Shown in pieces: positions 14,206 through 21,422 of a DNA stretch of 39,653 bases (the first letter of the stretch is position 1; each line of letters starts with the position of its first letter). The stretch comes from an uncultured Oscillibacter sp. (GTDB taxonomy: Bacteria > Bacillota > Clostridia > Oscillospirales > Oscillospiraceae). The notes beneath the pieces are model-generated. The model had not been told where the DNA came from. It was given only the letters and a program-made list of their open reading frames with translations, and ran no database searches. The position numbers and the translations under genes are program-made. Location: positions 1 through 39,653 of the forward strand of contig NZ_URDP01000018.1 in the NCBI RefSeq assembly GCF_900546705.1, given 5' to 3'.

Positions 14206-14772
14206 ATGCCCATTGATATGAAATCCAAAATCGCAGAGACGCTCAGCCAGATGCTGCGCAGTAAACCGCTGGACAAGATCACCGTGAAGGAACTGGTGGA
14301 TGCCTGCGGAATCAGCAGGCAGACGTTTTACTATCACTTCCAGGACATCATGGATGTAGTGGAGTGGAACCAGCAGCAGTCCCTCCGGCAGGCCATTGAG
14401 AGCAGTCTGACGGCGCCTACCAACCGGGACGCCATCCGGGGCGTGGTTCGGGAGGCTGTGCAGCGGCGGGACCAGATCCGGCAGCTGCTTTCCTCCCAAC
14501 GCAGCCGGGAAATCGAGCAGCTGCTGATTAAGGCGGTAGGTACCTATCTGCGGGAAATGCTTTTGATCAAAGTGCCGGAAATTAATCTCTCCTCCGGGGA
14601 CGTGGAGGCTGCACTGTGCTTTTACTCCTGCGGACTGGTGGGCATGATGCTCTCCGGGCTGGAAAACCGGCACCTGGATGTGGATGTTCTGGCCGACCAG
14701 ATGCTTCGTCTGCTGACCGGGGAGATTTCCCTGCGTCCCCAGGGAGCGCCCGGGAAGGGCGCGGACGCATAA
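14206..14772 (+). CDS. TetR/AcrR-family regulator (DhaS-like)
   Basis: Regulator of 188 residues. The N-terminal TetR helix-turn-helix is clear: KIAETLSQMLRSKPLDKITV followed by ELVDACGISRQTFYYHFQD (about 30-48). The C-terminal ligand domain, about 140 residues, resembles the DhaS/TetR_C_33 type common in Firmicutes. An in-frame ATG at 14218 could also be used; the first has GAGGA before it. Only 39 bases after its stop begins a 19-bp inverted repeat that overlaps the promoter of the next operon (coiled-coil protein and FtsH). TetR proteins bind palindromes of this size, so I infer it may control that operon. The ligand is unknown. Confidence 0.87.
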   Translation: MPIDMKSKIAETLSQMLRSKPLDKITVKELVDACGISRQTFYYHFQDIMDVVEWNQQQSLRQAIESSLTAPTNRDAIRGVVREAVQRRDQIRQLLSSQRSREIEQLLIKAVGTYLREMLLIKVPEINLSSGDVEAALCFYSCGLVGMMLSGLENRHLDVDVLADQMLRLLTGEISLRPQGAPGKGADA

Positions 14773-14811
14773 ACTGCGGTATCCAGCGGCGCAACTTCAA
14801 TCAAATATCTG

Positions 14812-14860
14812 GACAAAGTCCCGGAAGTGTAAGAATTTTTGACACTTTCGGGACTTTGTC
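14812..14860. promoter_or_regulatory. 19-bp inverted repeat overlapping the ftsH operon promoter
   Basis: GACAAAGTCCCGGAAGTGT (14812-14830) and ACACTTTCGGGACTTTGTC (14842-14860) match in 18 of 19 pairs around an 11-base loop. No T run follows. The right arm lies between and over the -35 and -10 of the next promoter, so an operator role is more likely than a terminator, though it could also end the tetR transcript. Confidence 0.65.
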
Positions 14861-14866
14861 TATACA
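14839..14866 (+). promoter_or_regulatory. Promoter of the coiled-coil protein / ftsH operon
   Basis: Consensus TTGACA (14839-14844), 16-base spacer, TATACA (14861-14866), embedded in the inverted repeat. Confidence 0.75.
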
Positions 14867-14949
14867 CAGCGGAAAGATTGACAGTGGTGCGGAGGCGGCA
14901 ATGCTGGTATAAGAAAAGCAGACGAACCGCAGAAAGAGGAGGAGAACAA

Positions 14950-15393
14950 ATGGAATTGTCAAACGGAATTTTTGCGGTGAAGCTGTGTGAACTGGAGCGG
15001 GAATACGGGCGGCTGCAAAGTCGGATTCAGCTTTCTCAGGAGAAGGACCCGGAGCAGCTTCATCGGACTCTGGAGCGGCTTCGGGACGAGTACGACGAGC
15101 AGCAGCTGCTGCTGGAACAGGCAGCCAGGGGCTGCCGGCTCAAGGCGGTGGGGCAGTTGGCAGATGTACAGCGGGAGTACGGACAGCGGATGGAGCGCAT
15201 CCTGAAAGAGCGGGTAGAAGCTGCGGCAGCAGACGGGGAGGAACGTCAGGCGGAGGCTGTGACGCTCTACGCCGAGTACGCCATTGATTTTGCCACGCTG
15301 GCCATGCGCTACTCTTTAATGGCGGCACTTTCCGCCATGGAGCTGCAGGCCCGGCTGGAGCGGAAAAAAGGAGAGACAGACGAACATGAATGA
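14950..15393 (+). CDS. Small coiled-coil protein co-encoded with FtsH
   Basis: Soluble protein of 147 residues, Glu/Arg/Gln/Leu-rich and almost wholly helical. Residues about 10-100 show heptad-like spacing of Leu, typical of a coiled coil; the last 45 (VTLYAEYAIDFATLAMRYSLMAALSAMELQ) are amphipathic and could touch a membrane or a partner. No family recognised. ATG 14950 follows AGGAGGAGAACAA; the longer in-frame start at 14839 lies in the promoter. The stop overlaps the ftsH start by 8 bases, so the two are translationally coupled and the protein may be an adaptor or cofactor of the FtsH protease. That role is inference. Confidence 0.78.
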   Translation: MELSNGIFAVKLCELEREYGRLQSRIQLSQEKDPEQLHRTLERLRDEYDEQQLLLEQAARGCRLKAVGQLADVQREYGQRMERILKERVEAAAADGEERQAEAVTLYAEYAIDFATLAMRYSLMAALSAMELQARLERKKGETDEHE

Positions 15394-17215
15394 GGTAAAA
15401 CGACCGAAAAAACCATTGCTTTACTATTACGGCATCATTCTCTTGGTCCTGATGCTGTTCAACCTGCTGGCGCTGCCGCGCCTTGCCGAACGGCAGATTA
15501 TCGAGGTGGATTACGGCACGTTCATGTCCATGACGGAGGACGGGGAGGTCGGCCGGGCAGAGATTCAGGATCAGGAGAACCGGATCCTGTTTACCAACAA
15601 GGACGAGACGACGATTTACAAGACCGCCATGGTGGATGACCCGGAACTGACGGAGCGGCTCCACGCGGCAAATGTTCCGTTCTACGGCCAGGAGATCCAG
15701 CAGGAGTCCCCCATTTTGTCTTTCCTGCTGACGTGGATTTTGCCGTTGCTAGTCTTCATCGCCATTGGTCAGTTCATGTCCAAAAAGCTCATGGACCGGG
15801 CAGGCGGAGCCAACGCCATGTCTTTTGGCTTCGGCAAGTCCAACGCGAAAATCTATGTCAAGTCCTCCGAGGGCATCAAGTTTTCCGACGTGGCCGGTGA
15901 GGACGAGGCCAAAGAGAGCCTGAAGGAAATTGTGGAATATCTGCACAATCCCGCCAAGTACAAGGAGATCGGCGCTTCCATGCCCAAGGGCATCCTGCTG
16001 GTGGGTCCTCCGGGTACCGGCAAGACCATGCTGGCCAAAGCCGTAGCCGGCGAGGCCGCCGTCCCGTTTTTCTCCATCTCCGGATCGGAGTTTGTGGAGA
16101 TGTTTGTGGGTATGGGCGCGTCCAAGGTGCGGGATCTTTTCAAGCAGGCCAAGGAAAAGGCGCCGTGCATTGTCTTTATTGATGAGATCGACGCCATCGG
16201 CAAAAAACGGGACGGCCAGCTGGGCGGCAACGACGAGCGGGAGCAGACCCTCAACCAGCTGCTTACGGAAATGGATGGATTCGAGGGCAACAACGGCGTC
16301 ATTATTCTGGCTGCCACCAACCGGCCCGAATCCCTGGACCCGGCATTGACCCGCCCCGGCCGGTTTGACCGCCGGGTGCCGGTGGAGCTGCCAGACCTCC
16401 GGGGCCGGGAGGAGATTTTGAAGGTCCATGCCAAGAAGATCAAAGTGGCTGAGGACGTGGACTTCAACAAGATCGCCCGTATGGCCTCCGGTGCTTCCGG
16501 CGCGGAGCTTGCCAACATCGTCAACGAGGCGGCCCTTCGGGCAGTGCGGGACGGGCGGCGCTATGCCACCCAGTCCGACCTGGAGGAGAGTATTGAGGTG
16601 GTCATTGCCGGCTATCAGAAGAAGAACGCCATCTTGACCGACAAGGAAAAGTGGACCGTGTCCTACCATGAGATCGGACACGCTCTGGTGGCGGCTATGC
16701 AGACCCACTCGGCTCCTGTGCAGAAAATTACCATCATCCCCCGTACCTCCGGCGCCTTGGGCTATACCATGCAGGTGGAGGAGGGCAACCACTACCTGCT
16801 GACCAAAGAGGAGCTGGAAAACAAGATTGCCACCTATACCGGCGGCCGGGCGGCGGAGGAAGTGGTGTTCGGCACCATCTCCACCGGAGCCTCCAATGAC
16901 ATCGAGCAGGCCACCAAACTGGCCCGGTCCATGATTACCCGCTACGGTATGAGCCAGGACTTCGACATGGTGGCCATGGAGACGGTCACCAACCAGTATC
17001 TGGGCGGCGACAGCTCGCTGACCTGCTCCATGGAGACACAGACCGAGATTGACCGGCAGGTCGTGGATCTGGTGAAGCGCCAGCACGAAAAAGCTGCGTC
17101 CATTCTGATGGAAAACCGGGAGAAGCTGGACGAGCTTGCCAAGTACCTTTATGAAAAGGAAACCATCACCGGAGAGGAGTTCATGGATATCCTCAATGGC
17201 CGCAAATCCGCCTGA
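15386..17215 (+). CDS. ftsH: ATP-dependent zinc metalloprotease FtsH
   Basis: Membrane-bound AAA+ protease of 609 residues that degrades membrane and regulatory proteins. Two helices (about 10-30 and 107-124) enclose a short external domain. The ATPase has Walker A GPPGTGKT (207-214), Walker B CIVFIDEIDAIG and the second region of homology ATNRPESLDPALTRPGRFDR. The protease site is HEIGH (H428, E429, H432; most FtsH have HEAGH), with the third zinc ligand Asp in GASNDIEQAT. All catalytic residues are present. It is the second gene of a two-gene operon with the coiled-coil protein, controlled by the promoter inside the inverted repeat. It lacks the usual tilS-hpt neighbours, so it may be an additional FtsH copy with a special role. 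Confidence 0.96.
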   Translation: MNEVKRPKKPLLYYYGIILLVLMLFNLLALPRLAERQIIEVDYGTFMSMTEDGEVGRAEIQDQENRILFTNKDETTIYKTAMVDDPELTERLHAANVPFYGQEIQQESPILSFLLTWILPLLVFIAIGQFMSKKLMDRAGGANAMSFGFGKSNAKIYVKSSEGIKFSDVAGEDEAKESLKEIVEYLHNPAKYKEIGASMPKGILLVGPPGTGKTMLAKAVAGEAAVPFFSISGSEFVEMFVGMGASKVRDLFKQAKEKAPCIVFIDEIDAIGKKRDGQLGGNDEREQTLNQLLTEMDGFEGNNGVIILAATNRPESLDPALTRPGRFDRRVPVELPDLRGREEILKVHAKKIKVAEDVDFNKIARMASGASGAELANIVNEAALRAVRDGRRYATQSDLEESIEVVIAGYQKKNAILTDKEKWTVSYHEIGHALVAAMQTHSAPVQKITIIPRTSGALGYTMQVEEGNHYLLTKEELENKIATYTGGRAAEEVVFGTISTGASNDIEQATKLARSMITRYGMSQDFDMVAMETVTNQYLGGDSSLTCSMETQTEIDRQVVDLVKRQHEKAASILMENREKLDELAKYLYEKETITGEEFMDILNGRKSA

Positions 17216-17229
17216 CGGCAGAGAACGAC

Positions 17230-17266
17230 AAAAAGGAGGGCACGCACTGCGTGCCCTCCTTTTTTC
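17230..17266. terminator. Bidirectional terminator after ftsH
   Basis: A 16-bp stem, AAAAAGGAGGGCACGC (17230-17245) and its complement (17249-17264), ACT loop and T run, between convergent genes. Confidence 0.92.
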
Positions 17267-17274
17267 AGGAAAGT

Positions 17275-17724
17275 TTATGGATTCTCCTCGTATTCAAAGG
17301 GACACTCACAGGAGTAACAGGCATTCCGGTTGCCCCGCTGGCGCTTGCCGCAGCGGGGGCAGGTGATCAGCTCGTCCGTGCGGCGGCGGAACACTACAGG
17401 AGCACAGGGAGCGGCGGAAACAGGCTCCGGCGCCGGGGCGGCGTCTTCGGCTTCCGGCTGGGCGGGCGATTGCTGCGCTTCCAACTGGGCGATACGGGCC
17501 TTCAGGATATCCACCTCCTGCTGGTGGGTCTTGGCCTCCTGAACCAGCTCCTGCTGATACTGGCTCTGGTCCGGCAGCAGCAAGATGACAATGAGTGCCA
17601 GCAGGCCGCCGAAAAATCCGGCCAGCAGACAGAGCACAACGCTGTATCCCTTCTCCTCGCCCAGCTTGACGCAGAAGACGCACACGATGATGTTGATGAC
17701 CAGCGAGAACAAAAGCAGTCCCAT
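17275..17724 (-). CDS. Membrane-anchored protein with C-terminal zinc ribbon
   Basis: Protein of 149 residues. Two membrane helices at about 2-20 and 27-50 are followed by a coiled-coil stretch (about 52-85), a Pro/Ala/Glu-rich linker and a C-terminal zinc ribbon CPRCGKRQRGNRNACYSCECPF, with four ligands in the form CxxC...CxxC. Such proteins are common in Firmicutes but lack a known function; the ribbon may bind protein or nucleic acid at the inner membrane face. Own promoter at 17748-17777 on the minus strand; GGAGGCGATTCC precedes the ATG. Confidence 0.8.
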   Translation of the reverse strand: MGLLLFSLVINIIVCVFCVKLGEEKGYSVVLCLLAGFFGGLLALIVILLLPDQSQYQQELVQEAKTHQQEVDILKARIAQLEAQQSPAQPEAEDAAPAPEPVSAAPCAPVVFRRRTDELITCPRCGKRQRGNRNACYSCECPFEYEENP

Positions 17725-17747
17725 GGAATCGCCTCCTTTGTATCCTC

Positions 17748-17777
17748 ATCATATCCTGCGGAAATGGGGATTGTCAA
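17748..17777 (-). promoter_or_regulatory. Promoter of the zinc-ribbon membrane protein
   Basis: On the minus strand, TTGACA (17777-17772), 18-base spacer, TATGAT (17753-17748). Confidence 0.72.
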
Positions 17778-17811
17778 GGAGGTTAGCGGGGCCTAATGTT
17801 CTAAAAATCGC

Positions 17812-17840
17812 TGTACAACGGGAAAAAACCGTGGTATAAT
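17812..17840 (+). promoter_or_regulatory. Promoter of the Cys-rich protein / CDF operon
   Basis: TGTACA (17812-17817), 17-base spacer, TATAAT (17835-17840). Confidence 0.7.
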
Positions 17841-17885
17841 CACAACTTAATGGAAAATTTGAGAATTCCCGGAAGAGGTGTAATC

Positions 17886-18506
17886 ATGAGTGAGGAAATG
17901 CGTACATTTGGATATCTCTGCCCGGAGTGCGGCAAGACCGTCATGGGCGCCCGGTCCGTGTTCGCTCTGGAGGCGTCCAACGCGGAAGTGGAGTGCGAGT
18001 GCGGTAAATCTGCGCTGAAGGTGGAGTTCGACGGGGAGAAGTACCACCTCTATGTGCCCTGCGGCATCTGCGGCCAGATCCATGAGGCGATCTGCCCGCC
18101 GGAGCGGGTGATCCAGGGAGACACGGCCCTGGGCTGCGCCAAGACCAAACAGTTTTGCTGCTTCATCGGTTCGGAGGGAATCGTGGAGAAAAACCTGCGG
18201 GAGCTGGCCATCCTGGCGGAGAAGGAGAAACGCCAGGAAGGCGACGCCGATCCGGAAGCGTTCGTGGACAATGTCATCATGTATGAGGTGCTCTCTGAAC
18301 TCAAGGAGATCGCCGGCCGGGACAACGGCATCACCTGCGGATGCGGCAGTCACCGCTACGGCATGGAAATCCGCCGTTCCGCTGTGGATCTCATCTGCCG
18401 GGACTGCGGCGCCAAACTGCGGATTCCCGCCGCCACGGACCGGGATCTGGATGACCTGTGCTGCCATATGCGTCTGGTGATTCCCGGCGGAAAGGGGCAG
18501 GTGTAA
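17886..18506 (+). CDS. Cysteine-rich zinc-binding protein, unknown function
   Basis: Protein of 206 residues with several CxxC-type knuckles: YLCPECGK, ECECGKS, VPCGICGQ, TCGCGSH and LICRDCGAK. These look like two or three zinc ribbons that flank a helical middle (about 100-155). No membrane helix. I do not recognise a named family. ATG 17886 is chosen over the in-frame 17850 because GGAAGAGGTG stands before it. It is followed after only 3 bases by the CDF transporter gene and shares its promoter, which hints at a link with metal homeostasis, such as a metal-binding partner; this is inference from context. Confidence 0.78.
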   Translation: MSEEMRTFGYLCPECGKTVMGARSVFALEASNAEVECECGKSALKVEFDGEKYHLYVPCGICGQIHEAICPPERVIQGDTALGCAKTKQFCCFIGSEGIVEKNLRELAILAEKEKRQEGDADPEAFVDNVIMYEVLSELKEIAGRDNGITCGCGSHRYGMEIRRSAVDLICRDCGAKLRIPAATDRDLDDLCCHMRLVIPGGKGQV

Positions 18507-18509
18507 TCC

Positions 18510-19667
18510 ATGGTAACGCTGCTTGCGCGGATTTTCATTCGGGACCGGGAGGGAGCCGGAGCCCGCAAGGCTTACGGCATCCTCTGCGGCGCGGTGGGCA
18601 TCGCGCTGAACATTTTGCTCTTTACCGGAAAGTTCTTTGCCGGTGTGCTTTCCGGCTCCATCGCCATTACGGCGGACGCATTCAACAACCTCTCCGACGC
18701 AGGGTCGTCCTTCGTCACGCTGCTGGGCTTCCAGCTGGCAGGGCAGAAGCCGGACTCCAACCACCCCTTCGGCCACGGACGCATTGAGTATCTGTCCGGC
18801 CTGGCAGTATCGCTGCTGATTTTGTTGATGGGCGTGGAGCTGGGCAAGTCCTCTGTGGAGAAGATTCTCCATCCGGCGCCGGTGGACTCCAGCGGCGTGG
18901 TAATCGCCATTTTGTGCGCGTCCATCGCCGTCAAGCTCTACATGTTCCTCTATAATCACCGCCTGGGCAAAAAGCTGGACTCTCCCGCCATGGAGGCCAC
19001 GGCTCTGGACTCTCTCAGCGACAGCGTGGCTACCACCGCCGTGCTGGCTGCCACGCTGGTGGGACGGTTTACGAATCTGTACATCGACGGCTGGTGCGGC
19101 ATCCTGGTGGCGGTGTTCATCCTGTGGTCCGGCATTCAGGCGGCCAAGGAGACGCTGGATCCGCTGCTGGGCACGCCGCCGGCCCACGAGTTTGTAGAGC
19201 AGATCCGCCAGCTGGTCATGGCCCACAAGGGAATTTTGGGCATTCATGATCTGATTGTCCACGATTACGGCCCCGGCCGGGTAATGATCTCCCTGCACGC
19301 GGAGGTATCCGCTTCGGAGAACGTGCTGGAGCTCCACGACGAGATTGACAATGTGGAAAAGGAGCTGCGGGAAAAGCTGGGCTGCGACGCGGTGATTCAC
19401 ATGGACCCCATTGTCACCGACGACGGCATCACCGAGGAAACCCGGGAACGGGTGGTTGCGCTGGTGCACTGCATCGATGACGAAATCAACATCCACGACT
19501 TCCGGATGGTATCCGGTCCCACCCACACCAATTTGATTTTCGACGCGGTGGTTCCCTTCAAGTTCCGCCTCAGCGACGAGGAGGTGGCGAACAAAATCAA
19601 GACTGCCGTGCGGACCCTGGACGGCAACTACTACGCCGTGGTGAATGTGGAAAAATCCTATACATAA
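18510..19667 (+). CDS. Cation diffusion facilitator (CDF) metal exporter
   Basis: Membrane antiporter of 385 residues that exports divalent metal ions. The six-helix CDF domain spans about 22-215, with the transport site formed by N59-x3-D63 (DAFNNLSD) and D167-x3-D171 (DSLSD), plus the conserved HPFGHGRIEYL loop at 85-95. An Asn/Asp rather than His/Asp site argues for manganese or another non-zinc metal, but this is not certain. After the usual cytoplasmic metallochaperone-like domain (about 220-300) there is a further related segment up to 385, so the tail is longer than in the common 300-residue proteins. Cotranscribed with the Cys-rich protein upstream; a terminator (19669-19700) follows at once. 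Confidence 0.92.
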   Translation: MVTLLARIFIRDREGAGARKAYGILCGAVGIALNILLFTGKFFAGVLSGSIAITADAFNNLSDAGSSFVTLLGFQLAGQKPDSNHPFGHGRIEYLSGLAVSLLILLMGVELGKSSVEKILHPAPVDSSGVVIAILCASIAVKLYMFLYNHRLGKKLDSPAMEATALDSLSDSVATTAVLAATLVGRFTNLYIDGWCGILVAVFILWSGIQAAKETLDPLLGTPPAHEFVEQIRQLVMAHKGILGIHDLIVHDYGPGRVMISLHAEVSASENVLELHDEIDNVEKELREKLGCDAVIHMDPIVTDDGITEETRERVVALVHCIDDEINIHDFRMVSGPTHTNLIFDAVVPFKFRLSDEEVANKIKTAVRTLDGNYYAVVNVEKSYT

Positions 19668-19668
19668 G

Positions 19669-19702
19669 AAAAGCCCGCATGCTTCAGCATGCGGGCTTTT
19701 TC
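19669..19702 (+). terminator. Terminator after the CDF gene
   Basis: A 14-bp stem, AAAAGCCCGCATGC (19669-19682) and its complement (19687-19700), TTCA loop, T run. Confidence 0.9.
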
Positions 19703-19734
19703 TGTGACCCGCAGAGTCATTGCGGGAAAACGGA

Positions 19735-19762
19735 AAAAGGCCGCCCGATCGGGCGGCCTTTT
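19735..19762 (-). terminator. Terminator of the rplM-rpsI operon
   Basis: A 28-bp perfect palindrome with halves AAAAGGCCGCCCGA and TCGGGCGGCCTTTT, just after the rpsI stop on the minus strand. Confidence 0.88.
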
Positions 19763-19781
19763 GAAAAACCAGATTGAACAA

Positions 19782-20186
19782 TCAGCGCTTGCTGAACTGA
19801 GGCGCACGACGGGCGGCTTTGAGGCCGTACTTCTTGCGCTCCTTCATACGAGGATCGCGGGTCAGGAAACCGGCCTTCTTCAGGATGGCGCGGTTGTCCT
19901 CGCTGGCCAGCAGCAGGGCGCGGGAGATGCCGTGACGCAGAGCGCCGGCCTGACCGGAGACGCCGCCGCCGGTAACGGTAGCAACGATATCCATCTTGCC
20001 GGTGTTGCCGGTCAGCTCCAGGGGCTGACGGACCACCATCTTCAGGGTGTCCAGGCCGAAGTATTCGTCGATGTCACGGCCGTTGATGGTGATGGAGCCG
20101 GTGCCGTTGGGGAACAGATGGACGCGGGCCACGGAGGACTTCCGGCGGCCGGTACCATACAGATAGGGCTTCTTAGACTGATACAT
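19782..20186 (-). CDS. rpsI: 30S ribosomal protein S9
   Basis: Ribosomal protein uS9 of 134 residues, full length. Signatures: YGTGRRKSSVARVHLFPGxG-type start, then TGGGVSGQAGALRHGISRAL, and the basic tail DPRMKERKKYGLKAARRAPQFSKR that reaches the P site of the ribosome. It follows rplM after 14 bases, the universal bacterial order. AGGAG precedes the ATG. Confidence 0.98.
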   Translation of the reverse strand: MYQSKKPYLYGTGRRKSSVARVHLFPNGTGSITINGRDIDEYFGLDTLKMVVRQPLELTGNTGKMDIVATVTGGGVSGQAGALRHGISRALLLASEDNRAILKKAGFLTRDPRMKERKKYGLKAARRAPQFSKR

Positions 20187-20200
20187 TCTCTTACTCCTCC

Positions 20201-20632
20201 TTATTCTACGTCCAGAGCGACGGGCTTCTGGGCCTGCTGCTCGTAGTTCGCGTCAGCGTAGATATGCAGGCGCTTGAGAGAATCCTTGGAGACGGTGTTG
20301 CGGGGCATCATGCCGCGGATGGCCACACGCATGGCCACTTCGGGCTTCTCCTGCATCAGGATGCGGTAGGGGGTCTCCTTCAGGCCGCCCACCCAGCCGG
20401 AGTGGGTGCGATAGATCTTCTGGGTGCCCTTCTTGCCGGTGAGGACAGCCTTGCCGGCGTTGATGATGATGACGTTGTCGCCGCAGTCGGCGTGGGGAGT
20501 GTAGGTGGGCTTGGTCTTGCCGCGCAGCAGGTCGGCAGCCCGGACAGCGGTCTTGCCCAGGGGCTTGCCGGCAGCGTCCAGGATGTACCACTTACGCTCA
20601 ATGTTGGCCTTGTTTGCCATAAAAGTGGACAT
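20201..20632 (-). CDS. rplM: 50S ribosomal protein L13
   Basis: Ribosomal protein uL13 of 143 residues, full length. Signatures: KWYILDAAGKPLGKTAVRAADLLRGK-type start in two blocks, CGDNVIIINAGKAVLTGKK, YRTHSGWVGGLKE and the RGMMPRNTVSKDSLKRLHIY segment. ATG 20632 is chosen over the in-frame 20677 because CGGAGGAAACACC precedes it; the longer form would begin inside the leader. First gene of the rplM-rpsI operon. Confidence 0.97.
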   Translation of the reverse strand: MSTFMANKANIERKWYILDAAGKPLGKTAVRAADLLRGKTKPTYTPHADCGDNVIIINAGKAVLTGKKGTQKIYRTHSGWVGGLKETPYRILMQEKPEVAMRVAIRGMMPRNTVSKDSLKRLHIYADANYEQQAQKPVALDVE

Positions 20633-20679
20633 GGTGTTTCCTCCGTACATATATATTTGCATCGCTTTACAAATCAAGA

Positions 20680-20700
20680 GCTCCGGGTTAAAATCGGAGC
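20680..20700 (-). promoter_or_regulatory. rplM leader hairpin (possible L13 autoregulation site)
   Basis: GCTCCG and CGGAGC around a 9-base loop, in the untranslated leader between the promoter and the rplM ribosome site. Firmicutes often have an L13 leader structure here; whether this hairpin belongs to that family is uncertain. Confidence 0.45.
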
Positions 20701-20707
20701 ATGATTA

Positions 20708-20737
20708 GTTATAGCACACAGGGCCGGAATCTGTCAA
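20708..20737 (-). promoter_or_regulatory. Promoter of rplM-rpsI
   Basis: On the minus strand, consensus TTGACA (20737-20732), 18-base spacer, TATAAC (20713-20708). Confidence 0.78.
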
Positions 20738-20826
20738 CGACAATTTCATTTATCCTATGTAAATCTCTTGTTTTCTTTGAATATCTCGTAAATACTCTTG
20801 AAATCTCACGCTGCACTTTTGCGGTG

Positions 20827-21090
20827 CTACAATACCCACTGGGCCAGCAGCAAAAGGCCCAGGCCCGGCAGGCCCAGAATCCCGATGACCAGCGCGTTCC
20901 ACGGGTTGAGTCCCAGCGTGATGCCGGTAACGCTGGCGGTCATCCGGAGGCCCCACAGGGCCGCAAAGCCCAGGGCTGTGTTGAAGAGCAGCCGCACCGC
21001 CAGGCGCAGCGGCGCGCGGAATACCCGGATCAGGGCAATGAGGAAGAAGCCGCCCAGAAGGGCGGCCAGGATTTTTTCGTTCAGGTCCAT
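20827..21090 (-). CDS. bofA: Pro-sigma-K processing inhibitor BofA family protein
   Basis: Small membrane protein of 87 residues. Two to three hydrophobic helices, with the family's C-terminal signature ITLGLNPWNALVIGILGLPGLGLLLL. In Bacillus, BofA sits in the outer forespore membrane and holds the SpoIVFB protease inactive until sigma-K processing is due. ATG 21090 is chosen over 21135 because GGAGGATCGCGC precedes it. It overlaps the DUF2508 (yaaL) gene by 10 bases, so the pair is translationally coupled, the same order as in Bacillus. The upstream sigma-E-like promoter fits expression in the mother cell. No spoIVFA or spoIVFB is in the window. Confidence 0.85.
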   Translation of the reverse strand: MDLNEKILAALLGGFFLIALIRVFRAPLRLAVRLLFNTALGFAALWGLRMTASVTGITLGLNPWNALVIGILGLPGLGLLLLAQWVL

Positions 21091-21344
21091 GCGCGATCCT
21101 CCTCCAGGGCCGCGGCGGCAGCCGCGCCGGGACACCGCTCCTTGATAGCGCGGATGAGATAGTCACAGCGGGCCTTGGCGGCGTTGATTTCATAGATACA
21201 GCAGTCGATCAGCTCCGGTGCCAGAGCCTGATCGAACTGCCGGTAAGCGAAGGACAGTTCCCCCTGGGCTGCCTGCAGCTCCTCCTTGAGCAGCAGCAGT
21301 TCCGGGTCGGGCGGGCTTTTTTTGGAATAGAGAACGGATTTCAT
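21081..21344 (-). CDS. yaaL: DUF2508 (YaaL-like) protein
   Basis: Soluble helical protein of 87 residues with the pattern ELLLLKEELQAAQGELSFAYRQFDQALAPELIDCCIYEINAAKARCDYLIRAIKE seen in DUF2508 proteins (quoted here in blocks: ELQAAQGELSFAYRQFDQ; ELIDCCIYEINAAKARCDY). Function unknown; next to bofA in many spore formers. In Bacillus the order is recR-yaaL-bofA; here recR is absent and the divergent neighbour is tadA. ATG 21344 follows AGGAGGGACTGCC; the longer in-frame start at 21386 would lie in the promoter. Confidence 0.82.
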   Translation of the reverse strand: MKSVLYSKKSPPDPELLLLKEELQAAQGELSFAYRQFDQALAPELIDCCIYEINAAKARCDYLIRAIKERCPGAAAAAALEEDRAWT

Positions 21345-21364
21345 GGCAGTCCCTCCTGATTTCA

Positions 21365-21392
21365 TTTCTACGGGAAGTTTGGACAAATATGC
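21365..21392 (-). promoter_or_regulatory. Sigma-E-like promoter of yaaL-bofA
   Basis: On the minus strand, GCATATT (21392-21386) equals the sigma-E -35 consensus; after 13 bases CGTAGAAA (21372-21365) is a partial match to CATACAHT. Moderate evidence only. Confidence 0.42.
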
Positions 21393-21422
21393 CAGGTTTC
21401 ATGCCGGAACGGAGGAAAAAAC

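Noticed and set aside
14812..14860. The 19-bp repeat as a simple terminator of tetR
   Set aside because: No T run follows and the right arm contains most of a consensus promoter; an operator explains more. Termination is not excluded.
17847..19781. A 644-residue minus-strand open frame
   Set aside because: Antisense of the Cys-rich protein and the CDF exporter.
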